Shown: one piece after another, positions 1 through 6,731 of the stretch | How positions within the stretch are numbered: position 1 is the first letter of the stretch | How the letters are laid out: the number at the start of each line of letters is the position of its first letter | NCBI RefSeq assembly: GCF_023822065.1 | Contig: NZ_CP084933.1 | Coordinates: forward strand, 1-32,839 | From: Sphingomonas morindae | GTDB lineage: Bacteria; Pseudomonadota; Alphaproteobacteria; Sphingomonadales; Sphingomonadaceae | Reading direction: 5' to 3' | Length of the DNA: 32,839 nt | The notes under the pieces: model-generated | The model's input: the letters and a program-made list of their open reading frames with translations, nothing else | Databases searched by the model: none | Told to the model about the DNA's origin: nothing | Made by a program: the position numbers and the translations under genes

Positions 1-84
1 GAACGGCACGTGAGAAAGTCCGCCTCATTGCCCCTCTATAATGACAGCAAGGCGGGGTTTTCCCGGAATCTGTTCCCAATTCAC

Positions 85-117
85 TTTTCCCGAAAAGCCC
101 CAACCTAGACGGGAAAA
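85..117 (-). terminator. Inverted repeat downstream of higA, possible terminator
   Basis: TTTTCCCG (85-92) is exactly complementary to CGGGAAAA (110-117) across a 17-nt loop. It starts about 10 bases past the higA stop codon on the minus strand. Further TTTTCCCG/CGGGAAA copies lie on either side (about 58-66 and 117-124), so alternative pairings exist. There is no clean U-tract, so termination is inferred only from position and symmetry. Confidence 0.35.
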
Positions 118-127
118 CGGGAAAGGA

Positions 128-436
128 TCAGGCGGCTTCCAAGGTCGGGATACGCGCGATGATATCGGCATCCTTCACCGCCTGCACGCGCAGGTCGTAA
201 TTGCGCTGCATGTTCACCCACATTTCGGGCGTCGTGCCGGTGAGCTTGCCGACCCGAAGCGCCATGGTCGGGGTGATATCCTGCTTCTCGGCAAGAATGT
301 CGTAGAGGGTCTGCCGCGACACCTCGATCAGCCTGGCGATCTCCGCCTTGGGCTTGTTGAGCGCGGGCAGAATGTCCTCCCGCAGCAGCTCACCAGGGTG
401 CATCGGGGCAAGGCCGGATACGAGCTGGTTCATCAT
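128..436 (-). CDS. higA: HigA-family antitoxin (XRE-type HTH)
   Basis: Antitoxin of a type II toxin-antitoxin pair; it binds and neutralises the HigB-like toxin encoded just upstream and represses the locus. The roughly 100-aa protein has the HigA-family opening 'PMHPGELLREDILPAL' (about residues 11-26), followed by a helix-turn-helix 'KAEIARLIEVSRQTLYDIL' and the family ending 'TPEMWVNMQRNYDLR'. Two ATG codons stand in tandem (436 and 433) behind AGGAG; the second has the better 7-nt spacing, so the true start may be 433. It lies 121 bp downstream of higB, longer than usual for an operon of this kind, and that gap carries its own TTGACA box. Family assignment is firm; the regulation is inferred. 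Confidence 0.9.
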   Translation of the reverse strand: MMNQLVSGLAPMHPGELLREDILPALNKPKAEIARLIEVSRQTLYDILAEKQDITPTMALRVGKLTGTTPEMWVNMQRNYDLRVQAVKDADIIARIPTLEAA

Positions 437-488
437 CTGTCTCCTGTCCGGGCCGATCCCGGATCGTCATGCGTCTCTGTGTAAGCCC

Positions 489-517
489 TATGTGTAAACT
501 ATCGCCTTACATGTCAA
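489..517 (-). promoter_or_regulatory. Probable second promoter/operator for higA
   Basis: On the minus strand a perfect TTGACA (517-512) is followed directly by TGTAAGGC, the same word that forms the arms of the higB operator. The -10 region about 17 nt further is weak (CACATA or an overlapping TACACA). TGTCA/TGACA half sites at 512-516 and 526-530 repeat the inner arm of the higB palindrome. This suggests separate, HigA-sensitive transcription of the antitoxin gene. The weak -10 is the main doubt. Confidence 0.45.
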
Positions 518-557
518 CCAATAACTGACAGATTTTCAACTCGGGAGGCATTCCCTC

Positions 558-833
558 CTAGTGGTAGTCCTCAATGTTCACGTCGATCGCATCACCCTCA
601 TCCCAAGCCCACGTGATCCGGTAATTGCCGCTGGCATCGACCGCGTAGCGTTTGGGGTTGGTGTTCAGCCCGTGAAAGCGAAAGCCCGGTAGGTGCATAT
701 CCTCGGGCTTCGTGGCAGCATCTAACGCAAGCAGGATGCGGCGGACGCGGCTGTGGTTCTGGACGGGAAGTTTTGAGCCATCTCTCTCGGTGGCGAAGGC
801 TTCAAGCGCCTTGCTGGCGTATGTCTTAATCAT
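558..833 (-). CDS. higB: HigB-like toxin (RelE/HigB fold, plasmid maintenance system killer)
   Basis: Predicted ribosome-dependent mRNA interferase, the toxin partner of the downstream HigA. The 91-aa product beginning MIKTYASKALEAF has the usual length and layout of HigB-type killers, with a conserved core around 'MHLPGFRFHGL' and the C-terminal 'YRITWAWDEGDAIDVNIEDYH' pattern. The frame is open to 890, but a strong promoter lies inside that extension, so the start is set at ATG 833. This places the predicted transcription start on the A of the ATG itself, i.e. a leaderless message without a Shine-Dalgarno sequence. Gene order is toxin first, antitoxin second, as in classical higBA. Toxicity is inferred from family. 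Confidence 0.85.
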   Translation of the reverse strand: MIKTYASKALEAFATERDGSKLPVQNHSRVRRILLALDAATKPEDMHLPGFRFHGLNTNPKRYAVDASGNYRITWAWDEGDAIDVNIEDYH

Positions 834-839
834 AGACAC

Positions 840-881
840 ATTGTAAGGCATTTCCTGACATTTGTCAAGTTTTGCCTTACA
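840..881 (-). promoter_or_regulatory. higBA promoter inside a 40-bp nested palindrome (operator)
   Basis: Minus-strand promoter TTGACA (868-863), 17-nt spacer, TACAAT (845-840). It is embedded in a two-level dyad centred at 861.5: outer arms TGTAAGGCA (842-850) and TGCCTTACA (873-881), inner arms TGACA (856-860) and TGTCA (863-867). Both arm pairs share the same centre. The -10 and -35 boxes each overlap an arm, so a bound dimer would block RNA polymerase. Binding by HigA is inferred from its position. Counting 7 nt from the -10 puts the start of transcription at 833, the first base of higB. Confidence 0.75.
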
Positions 882-908
882 TTTTGCCAAATGACCTCTT
901 ACGGGTTT

Positions 909-1955
909 CTACCGCCCGAACCCTATGTCGTGGTCGAGATCGCGTTGTCGTTCCCGCTGCCGATCGCGCTCGATCTGCGGCTGATCCATGTCGAGCCCCG
1001 GCGCCTGCTCGCGCCGGGGTGAACGGTCGAGGGCGGGCAAATCCTCGAACCCGTCGCCGACCCTGGCTTGCAGCCCCGCCCGCATCGCCTGCGCCGCGCC
1101 CCTCACCAGGTCCGACATGCGTTGCGCCGCCAGCTCGACATGATCGCGCGCCCACTGGTCCACCTCGTGCAGCCATTCCCGGCCGCGCTCGATGTAAGCC
1201 CCCAGCCCCCGCTTCTGCTCGATCGCCTCGTTCATCCGGCCGCGCGGGGTGACGGCATGGCGCTCCTCTCCGGCCGCCTCCTGCTCGCGTTGCGCGCGCC
1301 GCTCGATCGCGGCCGACGCGTGCCCCATCTTCACCGTGGGCTCCATCTCCACGCCCTGGCGGGCGTAGCTGCGATGATCGACCCGCTCGGGCACCAGCGC
1401 CTGCTCCAGCGCCTCGTTGACCCGTCCCGCCCAGCTTTCGCGGATCGCCTCCACCTCGGCCGACGCCGACGTTCGCACGTCGAGCTGGCGTGTCTTCGCC
1501 CCGAGGCCGTCCGCCTCCACCACCCGCGTCGTGGTCATGACATGCGCGTGGAAGTTGCGATCGTCGCCATAATCATGGGGGGCGTGGATCGCCGCATCGA
1601 CCGCCACCCCGTAGCGGTCGCGCAGCTCCTCCGCGAACCCCCGCACCAGATTCCGGCGCTGGTCCCGGTCCAGTTCGGCCGGCAGCGCCAGCTCATACTC
1701 CCGCGCCACCTTGGCGTCCTTGCGCTTCTCCGCCGCCTCGGCCGCGTTCCACAAAGCGGAGCGGTCCTGCGCCCACTCCGCGCCTTCCGGCGCGACGATG
1801 AACGCATCCTCGACGCCGCCCCGCCGAGTGTAGTCGTGCACCAGGCCGTCGCGCTCGTTCTTGAGACAGACGCCGGCACGATACGCGACCGCCGCGACCG
1901 CACTACGCCCGGTCGAGCGCGACACCGACTTCACCGCCAGATGGTAGATCGCCAT
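909..1955 (-). CDS. mobA: MobA/MobL-family relaxase (MobQ type)
   Basis: DNA relaxase that nicks oriT and pilots the transferred strand. The 348-aa protein has the MobA/MobL domain in its first half: Tyr25 in 'AVAAVAYRAG' is the likely nicking tyrosine (the same position as in RSF1010 MobA), the acidic motif 'REYELALP' lies near residue 85-92, and the metal-binding histidines lie in 'HAPHDYGDDRNFHAHV' (His124, His127, His136, His138). The C-terminal third is charged and Arg/Glu/Gln-rich. It lacks the primase or helicase extensions of larger relaxases. The open frame runs up to 2069, but MAIYHL at 1955 is the family start, preceded by a GGAGAAGG stretch. The predicted oriT lies about 110 bp upstream. 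Confidence 0.9.
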   Translation of the reverse strand: MAIYHLAVKSVSRSTGRSAVAAVAYRAGVCLKNERDGLVHDYTRRGGVEDAFIVAPEGAEWAQDRSALWNAAEAAEKRKDAKVAREYELALPAELDRDQRRNLVRGFAEELRDRYGVAVDAAIHAPHDYGDDRNFHAHVMTTTRVVEADGLGAKTRQLDVRTSASAEVEAIRESWAGRVNEALEQALVPERVDHRSYARQGVEMEPTVKMGHASAAIERRAQREQEAAGEERHAVTPRGRMNEAIEQKRGLGAYIERGREWLHEVDQWARDHVELAAQRMSDLVRGAAQAMRAGLQARVGDGFEDLPALDRSPRREQAPGLDMDQPQIERDRQRERQRDLDHDIGFGR

Positions 1956-2065
1956 CGCCGCGCCTGCCTTCTCCAACGTGGTCCAGCGGCGTTGCGCTGG
2001 TCGGGGTGTGGGGCGGAGGCCTCGCTGTCGCGAAGCGACATGGGTGCAGGGTATCCCTGCCGCAC

Positions 2066-2096
2066 GCATTACGCAGTAATGCTAAAGTGCGCCCTT
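2066..2096 (+). other. oriT: Predicted origin of transfer (oriT), RSF1010/MobQ type
   Basis: A perfect 7-bp inverted repeat, GCATTAC (2066-2072) and GTAATGC (2076-2082) around a GCA loop, is followed at once by TAAAGTGCGCCCTT (2083-2096). RSF1010-type origins have the same architecture: an inverted repeat and then a nick sequence of the form TAAATGCG/CCCT. By that analogy the nick would fall between 2091 and 2092 on the plus strand. It sits between the relaxase gene (leftward) and the TraD-like gene (rightward), where MobQ origins normally lie. The sequence match is direct; nicking is inferred. Confidence 0.8.
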
Positions 2097-2191
2097 GTCT
2101 TCTACCGTCGACTCGGGTGGCGTCGCTTGTTGGTTTGCGCTATCCTACCTTTCGACAGGCGCTGTGGTGCCCTTCTTGTCGCGAGGTGTGC

Positions 2192-2461
2192 ATGGCGGCT
2201 CCCACCCCCGAAGCGGTCGAACTGGCGAAGAAACGCGTCGCCCAGGCCAAGGCCCGCCTCGATGCATTGAACGCCCGGATCGCCGCCGAGGGACGCCGCC
2301 TCGATACCCGCCGTAAGATCATTCTGGGCGGCCTGCTCATCGATGCCGCTACCAAGGACCAGCGCTTCGCCAACGTCGTCGGCTCGCTGATGGAGCGCAT
2401 CAACCGCGACCAGGACCGTAAAGCGTTCGATGGCTGGACGCTGCCGGTGGAGGAGAACTGA
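2192..2461 (+). CDS. traD: TraD-like small mobilization accessory protein
   Basis: Short (89-aa) relaxosome accessory protein resembling the Ti-plasmid TraD family. It has an N-terminal Lys/Arg-rich helix 'ELAKKRVAQAKARLDALNAR' and the family core 'LDTRRKIILGGLLIDAATKD' (about residues 37-56). Such proteins are thought to help the relaxase at oriT. The frame is open from 2006, but that would run through oriT. ATG 2192 follows a GAGGTG ribosome site and begins the conserved part. Its TGA overlaps the ATG of the next gene by one base, opening a chain of five overlapping genes. Symbol by resemblance only. Confidence 0.75.
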   Translation: MAAPTPEAVELAKKRVAQAKARLDALNARIAAEGRRLDTRRKIILGGLLIDAATKDQRFANVVGSLMERINRDQDRKAFDGWTLPVEEN

Positions 2462-3381
2462 TGGATCGCGATCGGGATGACGAACCCCGCCGCCTGCTCG
2501 ACCAAGCGCGTCGGATTCAGGGCCAGGGACGCGGAGGAAGGAATCGCGGCGGGGACCGAGCCGACACCCCAGCGGGCAAGTTCGATATGTCCGACTGGAA
2601 TACGCCGACCGGTGCACCTGCCGAACCTCCGGCCGACCCCGTGCCGGCCCCCTCGCCCGCTGCCCGCGCACGCGACCAGGCCGACACCGCCAAGGCGTTC
2701 AGCATGTTCTCGGCCATCGATACCGGGATCCAGCGCCTCCTCTCCAATTTCGGCATGATCCGCGATCTCGTCGCCGACGTGCGCGCCAGCGTCGCCGATG
2801 CCGCCGCCAAGGATGCCAAGCGTGCAGAGGAGGAAGCGGCCCGCAATAAGCGCATCGCCGATCGCCTTATCGATCCCGACCAGCTCGCCCGCCACGCTGA
2901 GGCCGGCGCGCGTCAGGGAGCACGAGAAGCCCTCGACAGCTCGGTTCGGGAATGGACGCGCCGCCTCGACGACGACGCCTCCGCCCGCCATCTCATCGTC
3001 AAGCAAATGGCGTTCGACCAGACCGAGCGCCGGAACGATGAGAACCGCCGGCGCCGACGGGACCGCTGGTGGAATGTCGGATTGCTCATGCTCGCCCTGC
3101 TCATCCCTCTCGCGACGGGATATGGCTATTTTCTCGGCCGTACCGCCGGGCACGCGGCCGGCTATGCCCAGGCCCGCGATGAGGTCGCCGCGGCGAATTG
3201 GGCCAACACCGCCAACGGCAGGCTTGCCCGCCAACTCGACCAGGCGAGCGAACAGACCATCCCCGCTATCGCCGCCTGCCCCAAGGATTATGGCTGGAAA
3301 CGCGAGAAGCGCGACGGCGCGTACTGGTGCTTCGGCGCCAACAGCGACGGTCGATCCTATACCGGATGGCTCCTGCCATGA
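2461..3381 (+). CDS. Membrane-anchored coiled protein of mobilization operon, function unknown
   Basis: 306-aa protein. Residues 1-80 are charged and then proline-rich (linker-like). Residues about 75-200 are rich in Ala, Arg, Asp and Glu with heptad-like spacing, suggesting coiled coil. One hydrophobic segment, 'VGLLMLALLIPLATGYGYFL' (about 203-222), is preceded by a run of arginines (positive-inside, so the N-terminal part is probably cytoplasmic). The C-terminal ~80 residues contain two cysteines ('IAACPKDYGW', 'AYWCFGAN') that could form a disulfide outside the membrane. Position right behind the TraD-like gene, with overlapping codons, links it to DNA mobilization. It may belong to one of the DUF families seen beside MobQ relaxases; I cannot name it with certainty. 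Confidence 0.75.
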   Translation: MDRDRDDEPRRLLDQARRIQGQGRGGRNRGGDRADTPAGKFDMSDWNTPTGAPAEPPADPVPAPSPAARARDQADTAKAFSMFSAIDTGIQRLLSNFGMIRDLVADVRASVADAAAKDAKRAEEEAARNKRIADRLIDPDQLARHAEAGARQGAREALDSSVREWTRRLDDDASARHLIVKQMAFDQTERRNDENRRRRRDRWWNVGLLMLALLIPLATGYGYFLGRTAGHAAGYAQARDEVAAANWANTANGRLARQLDQASEQTIPAIAACPKDYGWKREKRDGAYWCFGANSDGRSYTGWLLP

Positions 3382-3548
3382 TCCATATCGACTATCGGGT
3401 CGCGCCCCGCACCGATCGCGAGCACGCCGGATCCTGGGGGCTATGGTCCGATCGCCGTCAATGCTGGCTCGGCATCGTCTACCCCAGCGAACGCCAGGCC
3501 ATCGCCATGCTGGCCTATCTTCGCCGTACGTTCGATGCACGCAAATGA
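3378..3548 (+). CDS. Small conserved-looking protein in mobilization operon
   Basis: 56-aa product starting MIHIDYRVAPRTD, rich in Arg and Trp and ending in a basic helix 'ERQAIAMLAYLRRTFDARK'. The start codon overlaps the previous stop in an ATGA arrangement, and its own stop overlaps the next start in the same way; this is the main evidence that it is real. The frame extends upstream to 3198, but that part would overlap the preceding gene. No family recognised. Confidence 0.65.
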   Translation: MIHIDYRVAPRTDREHAGSWGLWSDRRQCWLGIVYPSERQAIAMLAYLRRTFDARK

Positions 3549-4507
3549 CCTGGACACATCCCCACTTCCGCACGCCGGCCGAGCAGGCCGGGTACGAAGC
3601 GGTCGATGCCGAGTTGGCCGACCGCATCCCGCGCCGCGACCATGTGCCCGAAGGCGAGCGCGACGGATGGCGACAGAATATGCTCCCCTTCGGCGAGCGC
3701 TGGTCGGGCATCCGCGAGCTCGAAGCCTGCCTCGCCTTCCGCGAGCCGTCCGATCCGGAATCGGCCGTAGTCGCCGACGCCCTGGTCCGCGCCGGCACCG
3801 TGACCGATGATCTCTACGACCGCCTGCTCGCCGTCGCCGATCGACGCTATACGGAGCATCTGCACTACCCTAGCCCGCCAATCACGCGCGCGGTCGCCTT
3901 CGACGCTTTTGGCACCCTCGTCCGCATCGGGAAAAGACACCGCCCCTATGAACGGCTGGTCGCCCGGGCCCGCCAGCGCGCGGCCGAACTCCCCTCGCCG
4001 ATGACCGCCGCGATCGGGCTCGACGACTATGCCGCGATGCTCGGCCTGTCCCCGCCCCATGTCGAGCGCATCGGCCTCGAGGAGGAACTGGCGTCGGTCA
4101 CCCCCTATCCCGATGCGCTCGAGACGCTCCGGAGGGTCAAGGCGCATGGCGTGACCGTCGTGGTGGCCTCCAATCTCGCCGAACCCTATGCCGCCCCTCT
4201 AAAGGCCCTCCTGGGCGATTGGGTGGACGTCTGGCACTTCTCCTTCGCCGTGGGGGCTACCAAGCCTCAGCGCTTCTTCTACGCCGCCCTGACAGCCCGC
4301 CTCGGCATAGAGCCGCACGAACTGCTCATGGTGGGCGATAGCTGGCACGCCGATGTCGAAGGAGCGGTGAAAGCCGGTGCACGCGCACAGTGGCTCGATC
4401 GGACCGGTCGGGCCGCCTATGTGCGCCGCCATGTCGCCGTCCGCTCGCTGGCGGACGTCGGCTGGATCCTGCGAACCGCGCACCCGGGCGAGCCAGCCCA
4501 GGCATGA
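3545..4507 (+). CDS. HAD-superfamily hydrolase with extra N-terminal domain
   Basis: 320-aa protein with a C-terminal haloacid-dehalogenase-like domain: motif I 'AFDAFGTL' (Asp120 nucleophile), motif II Ser209 in 'VVVASN', motif III Lys240 in 'GATKPQ', motif IV 'VGDSWHAD' (Asp265, Asp270). The residue two after the nucleophile is Phe122 rather than the Asp usual in HAD phosphatases, as in dehalogenase-type 'DAYGT' motifs, so phosphatase activity should not be assumed. Residues 1-110 are a separate, unassigned N-terminal region ('HPHFRTPAEQAGYEAVDAEL'). ATGA overlaps at both ends tie it into the mobilization operon. The substrate cannot be inferred. Confidence 0.85.
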   Translation: MTWTHPHFRTPAEQAGYEAVDAELADRIPRRDHVPEGERDGWRQNMLPFGERWSGIRELEACLAFREPSDPESAVVADALVRAGTVTDDLYDRLLAVADRRYTEHLHYPSPPITRAVAFDAFGTLVRIGKRHRPYERLVARARQRAAELPSPMTAAIGLDDYAAMLGLSPPHVERIGLEEELASVTPYPDALETLRRVKAHGVTVVVASNLAEPYAAPLKALLGDWVDVWHFSFAVGATKPQRFFYAALTARLGIEPHELLMVGDSWHADVEGAVKAGARAQWLDRTGRAAYVRRHVAVRSLADVGWILRTAHPGEPAQA

Positions 4508-4944
4508 CCGATCCAATGCCCGAGGACCGGATGGACGCCCCCGATCGTCTCCGCGTCCAGGCGCTCGTGCAGGTCAATCTTGCGCTGCGCGACGAGGCGC
4601 GCCCGGTCCCGCCGGACAAGAAACGTTGGGTCTATGGGTTTAACCCGCAGGGCGAGGGCCATGGCTTCCCGGAACTGTGGGTGCCTCGACCATTGATGTT
4701 CTGGTCGTGCGTCCTGCGCGGCGGATGGGAAGAAGGCCCCGAGCAACTGAACGATCCGGGCTTGTCGCTCGCTCCATGGCCCAACGCCGAACAAGCCATC
4801 CGCGCTTATCTTCAGGCCCCAAAAAACCCCGCCGGAGCAAGCTCGACGGCGGGGCAGGTTCGGAGTGACGATATGACAGGGGGTGTCATACCGCAGCGCA
4901 CAACTAGCGCCTCAACGAGCAGATTTATCGTTACATGTGCTTAA
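4504..4944 (+). CDS. Hypothetical protein, last gene of the mobilization chain
   Basis: 146-aa product starting MTDPMPEDRMDAPDRL by ATGA overlap with the HAD gene. The core 'KKRWVYGFNPQGEGHGFPEL' and 'WSCVLRGGWEEGPEQL' looks like a folded protein, but no family is recognised. The last ~35 residues are low in hydrophobics and are encoded across a strong GC hairpin (4827-4854), so the real gene may once have ended earlier or been extended by rearrangement. Good coding appearance up to about residue 105; less certain after that. Confidence 0.6.
   Translation: MTDPMPEDRMDAPDRLRVQALVQVNLALRDEARPVPPDKKRWVYGFNPQGEGHGFPELWVPRPLMFWSCVLRGGWEEGPEQLNDPGLSLAPWPNAEQAIRAYLQAPKNPAGASSTAGQVRSDDMTGGVIPQRTTSASTSRFIVTCA
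4821..4854 (-). terminator. Rho-independent terminator reading leftward
   Basis: CCCCGCCG (4827-4834) pairs with CGGCGGGG (4847-4854), and GAGC/GCTC pair inside. On the minus strand the stem is followed by TTTTTT (4826-4821), the classic intrinsic terminator layout. The U-tract orientation indicates termination of leftward transcripts entering the mobilization operon from the 5-kb side. It lies inside the 3' part of the rightward gene ending at 4944. Confidence 0.65.
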
Positions 4945-5376
4945 TCAACCCGATATTCGCCGTGGCAGGGCGGTCTCGGTTTTTTGGGAACCGTGAGAGC
5001 GGCAACAAATGGTCCCTTTAATCCGCTATCGGATCATAGGACCCGTTATGGCGATCAGATATGATCGCGCAGGACAAATTGAACTGTCACAAAGTGACGA
5101 GACCGGAGCCAGCGGTTAAAGCGTGGTTCGGCTTCGCCGCCAGCCATGTGCGACTCGTCTGGCGATTTGGATAGACCGTAAAACTACCAAGCCTCCGCGC
5201 ATTGGTGCCCCAAGAGCCCAACCGAACCTTCTTGGGCCCGCCATATAAACGGGCACCAATAGTGCTTAGGCAACCAGTCCGCTCTCAAATACATCGTTGG
5301 TATACCCAACGCTATTGAATGAGCGTCGGACTTCCAAGAAATCTGGAAAGCTCGACATAATCCGGCCCATCGAAAG
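4945..5376. other. Non-coding stretch, no gene recognised
   Basis: Neither strand gives a convincing protein; the long minus-strand frame crossing 5184-5582 is Met/Ile/Arg-rich and lies opposite the His-rich gene. A short inverted pair (CACAAAGTGA near 5087) and no recognisable RNA gene were seen. The AT content is a little higher than in the neighbours, and it may hold decayed sequence. Confidence 0.4.
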
Positions 5377-5410
5377 GCATGCCGGCCGGACCCTTCGAGA
5401 ACCGGCATGC
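5377..5410 (-). terminator. Stem-loop terminator of the His-rich gene
   Basis: GCATGCCGG (5377-5385) and CCGGCATGC (5402-5410) form a perfect 9-bp stem with a 16-nt loop, starting nine bases past the stop codon of the minus-strand His-rich gene. Only a short CTTTC follows, so the terminator is probably weak or works as an mRNA 3' stabiliser. Confidence 0.5.
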
Positions 5411-5418
5411 GATCGAGG

Positions 5419-5631
5419 TCAATCGTGATGATGGTCCGCATGATGGCGATGAGCGTGCTCGCTATGTTCGCGCGCATGGCTGGCATGGCCAGCCGCAGCG
5501 GTTGCATGATGACCGGCCTTCTCGTGATCGCCTTCCTCATGATGCGTGGCGGCCTCGCGGTGATGACGGGCAGCATGGTCATGATGCTCTGCCGCGACGC
5601 GATGGTGCTCTGCGCCCTTATGCTCTACCAT
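5419..5631 (-). CDS. Small histidine-rich protein
   Basis: 70-aa protein, about one third histidine, with His pairs repeated every 6-8 residues ('GAEHHRVAAEHHDHAARHHR', then further HH pairs) interleaved with Ala/Glu, consistent with one long amphipathic helix. Short proteins of this composition occur in many proteobacteria; their function is not established, and metal binding or buffering is a reasonable guess from composition only. ATG 5631 has AGGAG seven bases upstream. It is flanked by a hairpin upstream (5652-5673) and a stem-loop just after the stop. The opposite strand also has an open frame here, but its Met/Ala/Arg composition is that of an antisense shadow. Confidence 0.7.
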   Translation of the reverse strand: MVEHKGAEHHRVAAEHHDHAARHHREAATHHEEGDHEKAGHHATAAAGHASHAREHSEHAHRHHADHHHD

Positions 5632-5651
5632 CGATATTCTCCTGCCTGAGT

Positions 5652-5673
5652 TGGACCGGTCGAAACCGGTCCA
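5652..5673. repeat. Perfect inverted repeat upstream of the His-rich gene
   Basis: TGGACCGGT (5652-5660) and ACCGGTCCA (5665-5673) form a 9-bp stem with a CGAA loop, 21 bp before the start codon of the minus-strand His-rich gene. It could be an operator, a 5'-UTR hairpin, or the terminator of something upstream. The remaining bases to 5848 show no gene. Confidence 0.45.
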
Positions 5674-5848
5674 GCCGCATTAAGCTCGCCATGTTACTGG
5701 CAGACGTCAGTCCACGCTGTGAGACATGATGCCGATGTCAGCATAAGGGCTACAGGAGCGGTAATCGTGCCAAACCGTCAGTTGTCGGGGTAACGATCTT
5801 CCCGCCATCGATTGCGATCACCGTCGAGCGGAGTGGCGAAAACGCTTG

Positions 5849-6667
5849 TCATACCGCTGCATAAGCGTGGCCCGCGTCAGTGAGGCTGCCGTCCGGTTGG
5901 AAGAAGGCCGAGGCCGACAGCGGACCACCCCCACCTGGTTTTCCCCACGGATACCAGGCATAACCCCGTATCCAAGGGGTCCGCTCCATGAACGGACACA
6001 CCGTCTCGATGAAGCGGACCGCGTCACGCTCGGTATAGCGATTCTTGCGTTCGCCGTGCGCGCTCCAATCCACGCAGCCGAATTCCGTCACCCAAATGGG
6101 ACGCTTGTACATCTCGTGGACGTGATGAAGCAGGCCGATGAGGTCGTGCGGGTCGGCCGAGCCATAATGATGGAAACCTACCGAGTCGAAGTGCAGCCCG
6201 CGTCGTTCCGCACCCTCGACGAAGCGTTGCATCCATTGCTGGTGGGGTTGTGCGCAGGAAGGGCTGACGAGGTCAGCGGCGATGCCTTGAAGATTCGGCC
6301 AGGCGTCGAGCGCCTGCTCGACCCTCAGGTTGGACTGGTCGTGGTGGTCGGGCTCGTTGAAGCCGAACAACACCGGCAGGCGCGTTCCCCGCATCTTTGC
6401 CAGCGCCGCGTCGGTGTTGCCGTTCAAGCCCCAGATCATCGGCACGAAGCGGATCGATGGGTCGGCGTCGGGCACGCCCTTGCCCGCCCGATGCACACCC
6501 CAATCATAATACCAGTCTGTGCGTAGCCCCGAAGCGACTGGAGCCGCACCCGCAAGGCCTTTCTTGCCGGTCGCATGGTCTGGCAACGCGAATGTCGGGG
6601 CGTCGGCCAACGAACTGGCCAAGGCCGCACCGCCGCGCGCGAGCAGGGATCGCCTTGTAAGCGTCAT
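5849..6667 (-). CDS. Tat-exported Asl1-like glycoside hydrolase (GH128-type)
   Basis: 272-aa protein with a twin-arginine signal 'MTLTRRSLLARGGAALASSL', so export in folded form to the periplasm or beyond is predicted. The mature part matches the Asl1-like glycosyl hydrolase domain: 'DWYYDWGVHRAGKGVPD' at the start of the barrel, 'PVLFGFNEPDHHDQSN' with the NEP signature (likely acid/base Glu), 'FDSVGFHHYG' in the middle and 'PIWVTEFGCVDW' with the likely nucleophile Glu. Members act on beta-1,3-glucans, but the substrate here is not shown. ATG 6667 follows GAGGA at five bases; upstream in-frame codons are Pro/Arg-rich and overlap the next gene. Neighbours are other exported proteins. Confidence 0.85.
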   Translation of the reverse strand: MTLTRRSLLARGGAALASSLADAPTFALPDHATGKKGLAGAAPVASGLRTDWYYDWGVHRAGKGVPDADPSIRFVPMIWGLNGNTDAALAKMRGTRLPVLFGFNEPDHHDQSNLRVEQALDAWPNLQGIAADLVSPSCAQPHQQWMQRFVEGAERRGLHFDSVGFHHYGSADPHDLIGLLHHVHEMYKRPIWVTEFGCVDWSAHGERKNRYTERDAVRFIETVCPFMERTPWIRGYAWYPWGKPGGGGPLSASAFFQPDGSLTDAGHAYAAV

Positions 6668-6731
6668 TTCGGTCCTCGTTATGCGGATGGGTTGCTGTCG
6701 GCCGGACTGGCGGGTCGATTGGATCGGCTGC

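Noticed and set aside
37-42. TATAAT on the plus strand as a promoter
   Set aside because: No acceptable -35 box at the right distance and no plus-strand gene follows.
1068-2270. 400-aa plus-strand frame opposite the relaxase
   Set aside because: Arg/His/Leu-rich antisense shadow; the minus-strand relaxase has all catalytic motifs.
2140-3798. 552-aa minus-strand frame opposite the mob accessory genes
   Set aside because: Runs over oriT and opposite a well-linked chain of overlapping plus-strand genes; no domain recognised.
5184-5582. 132-aa minus-strand open frame and 80-aa plus-strand frame at 5407-5649
   Set aside because: Both are Met/Ala/Arg-rich shadows over the His-rich gene, which has the ribosome site and the recognisable composition.
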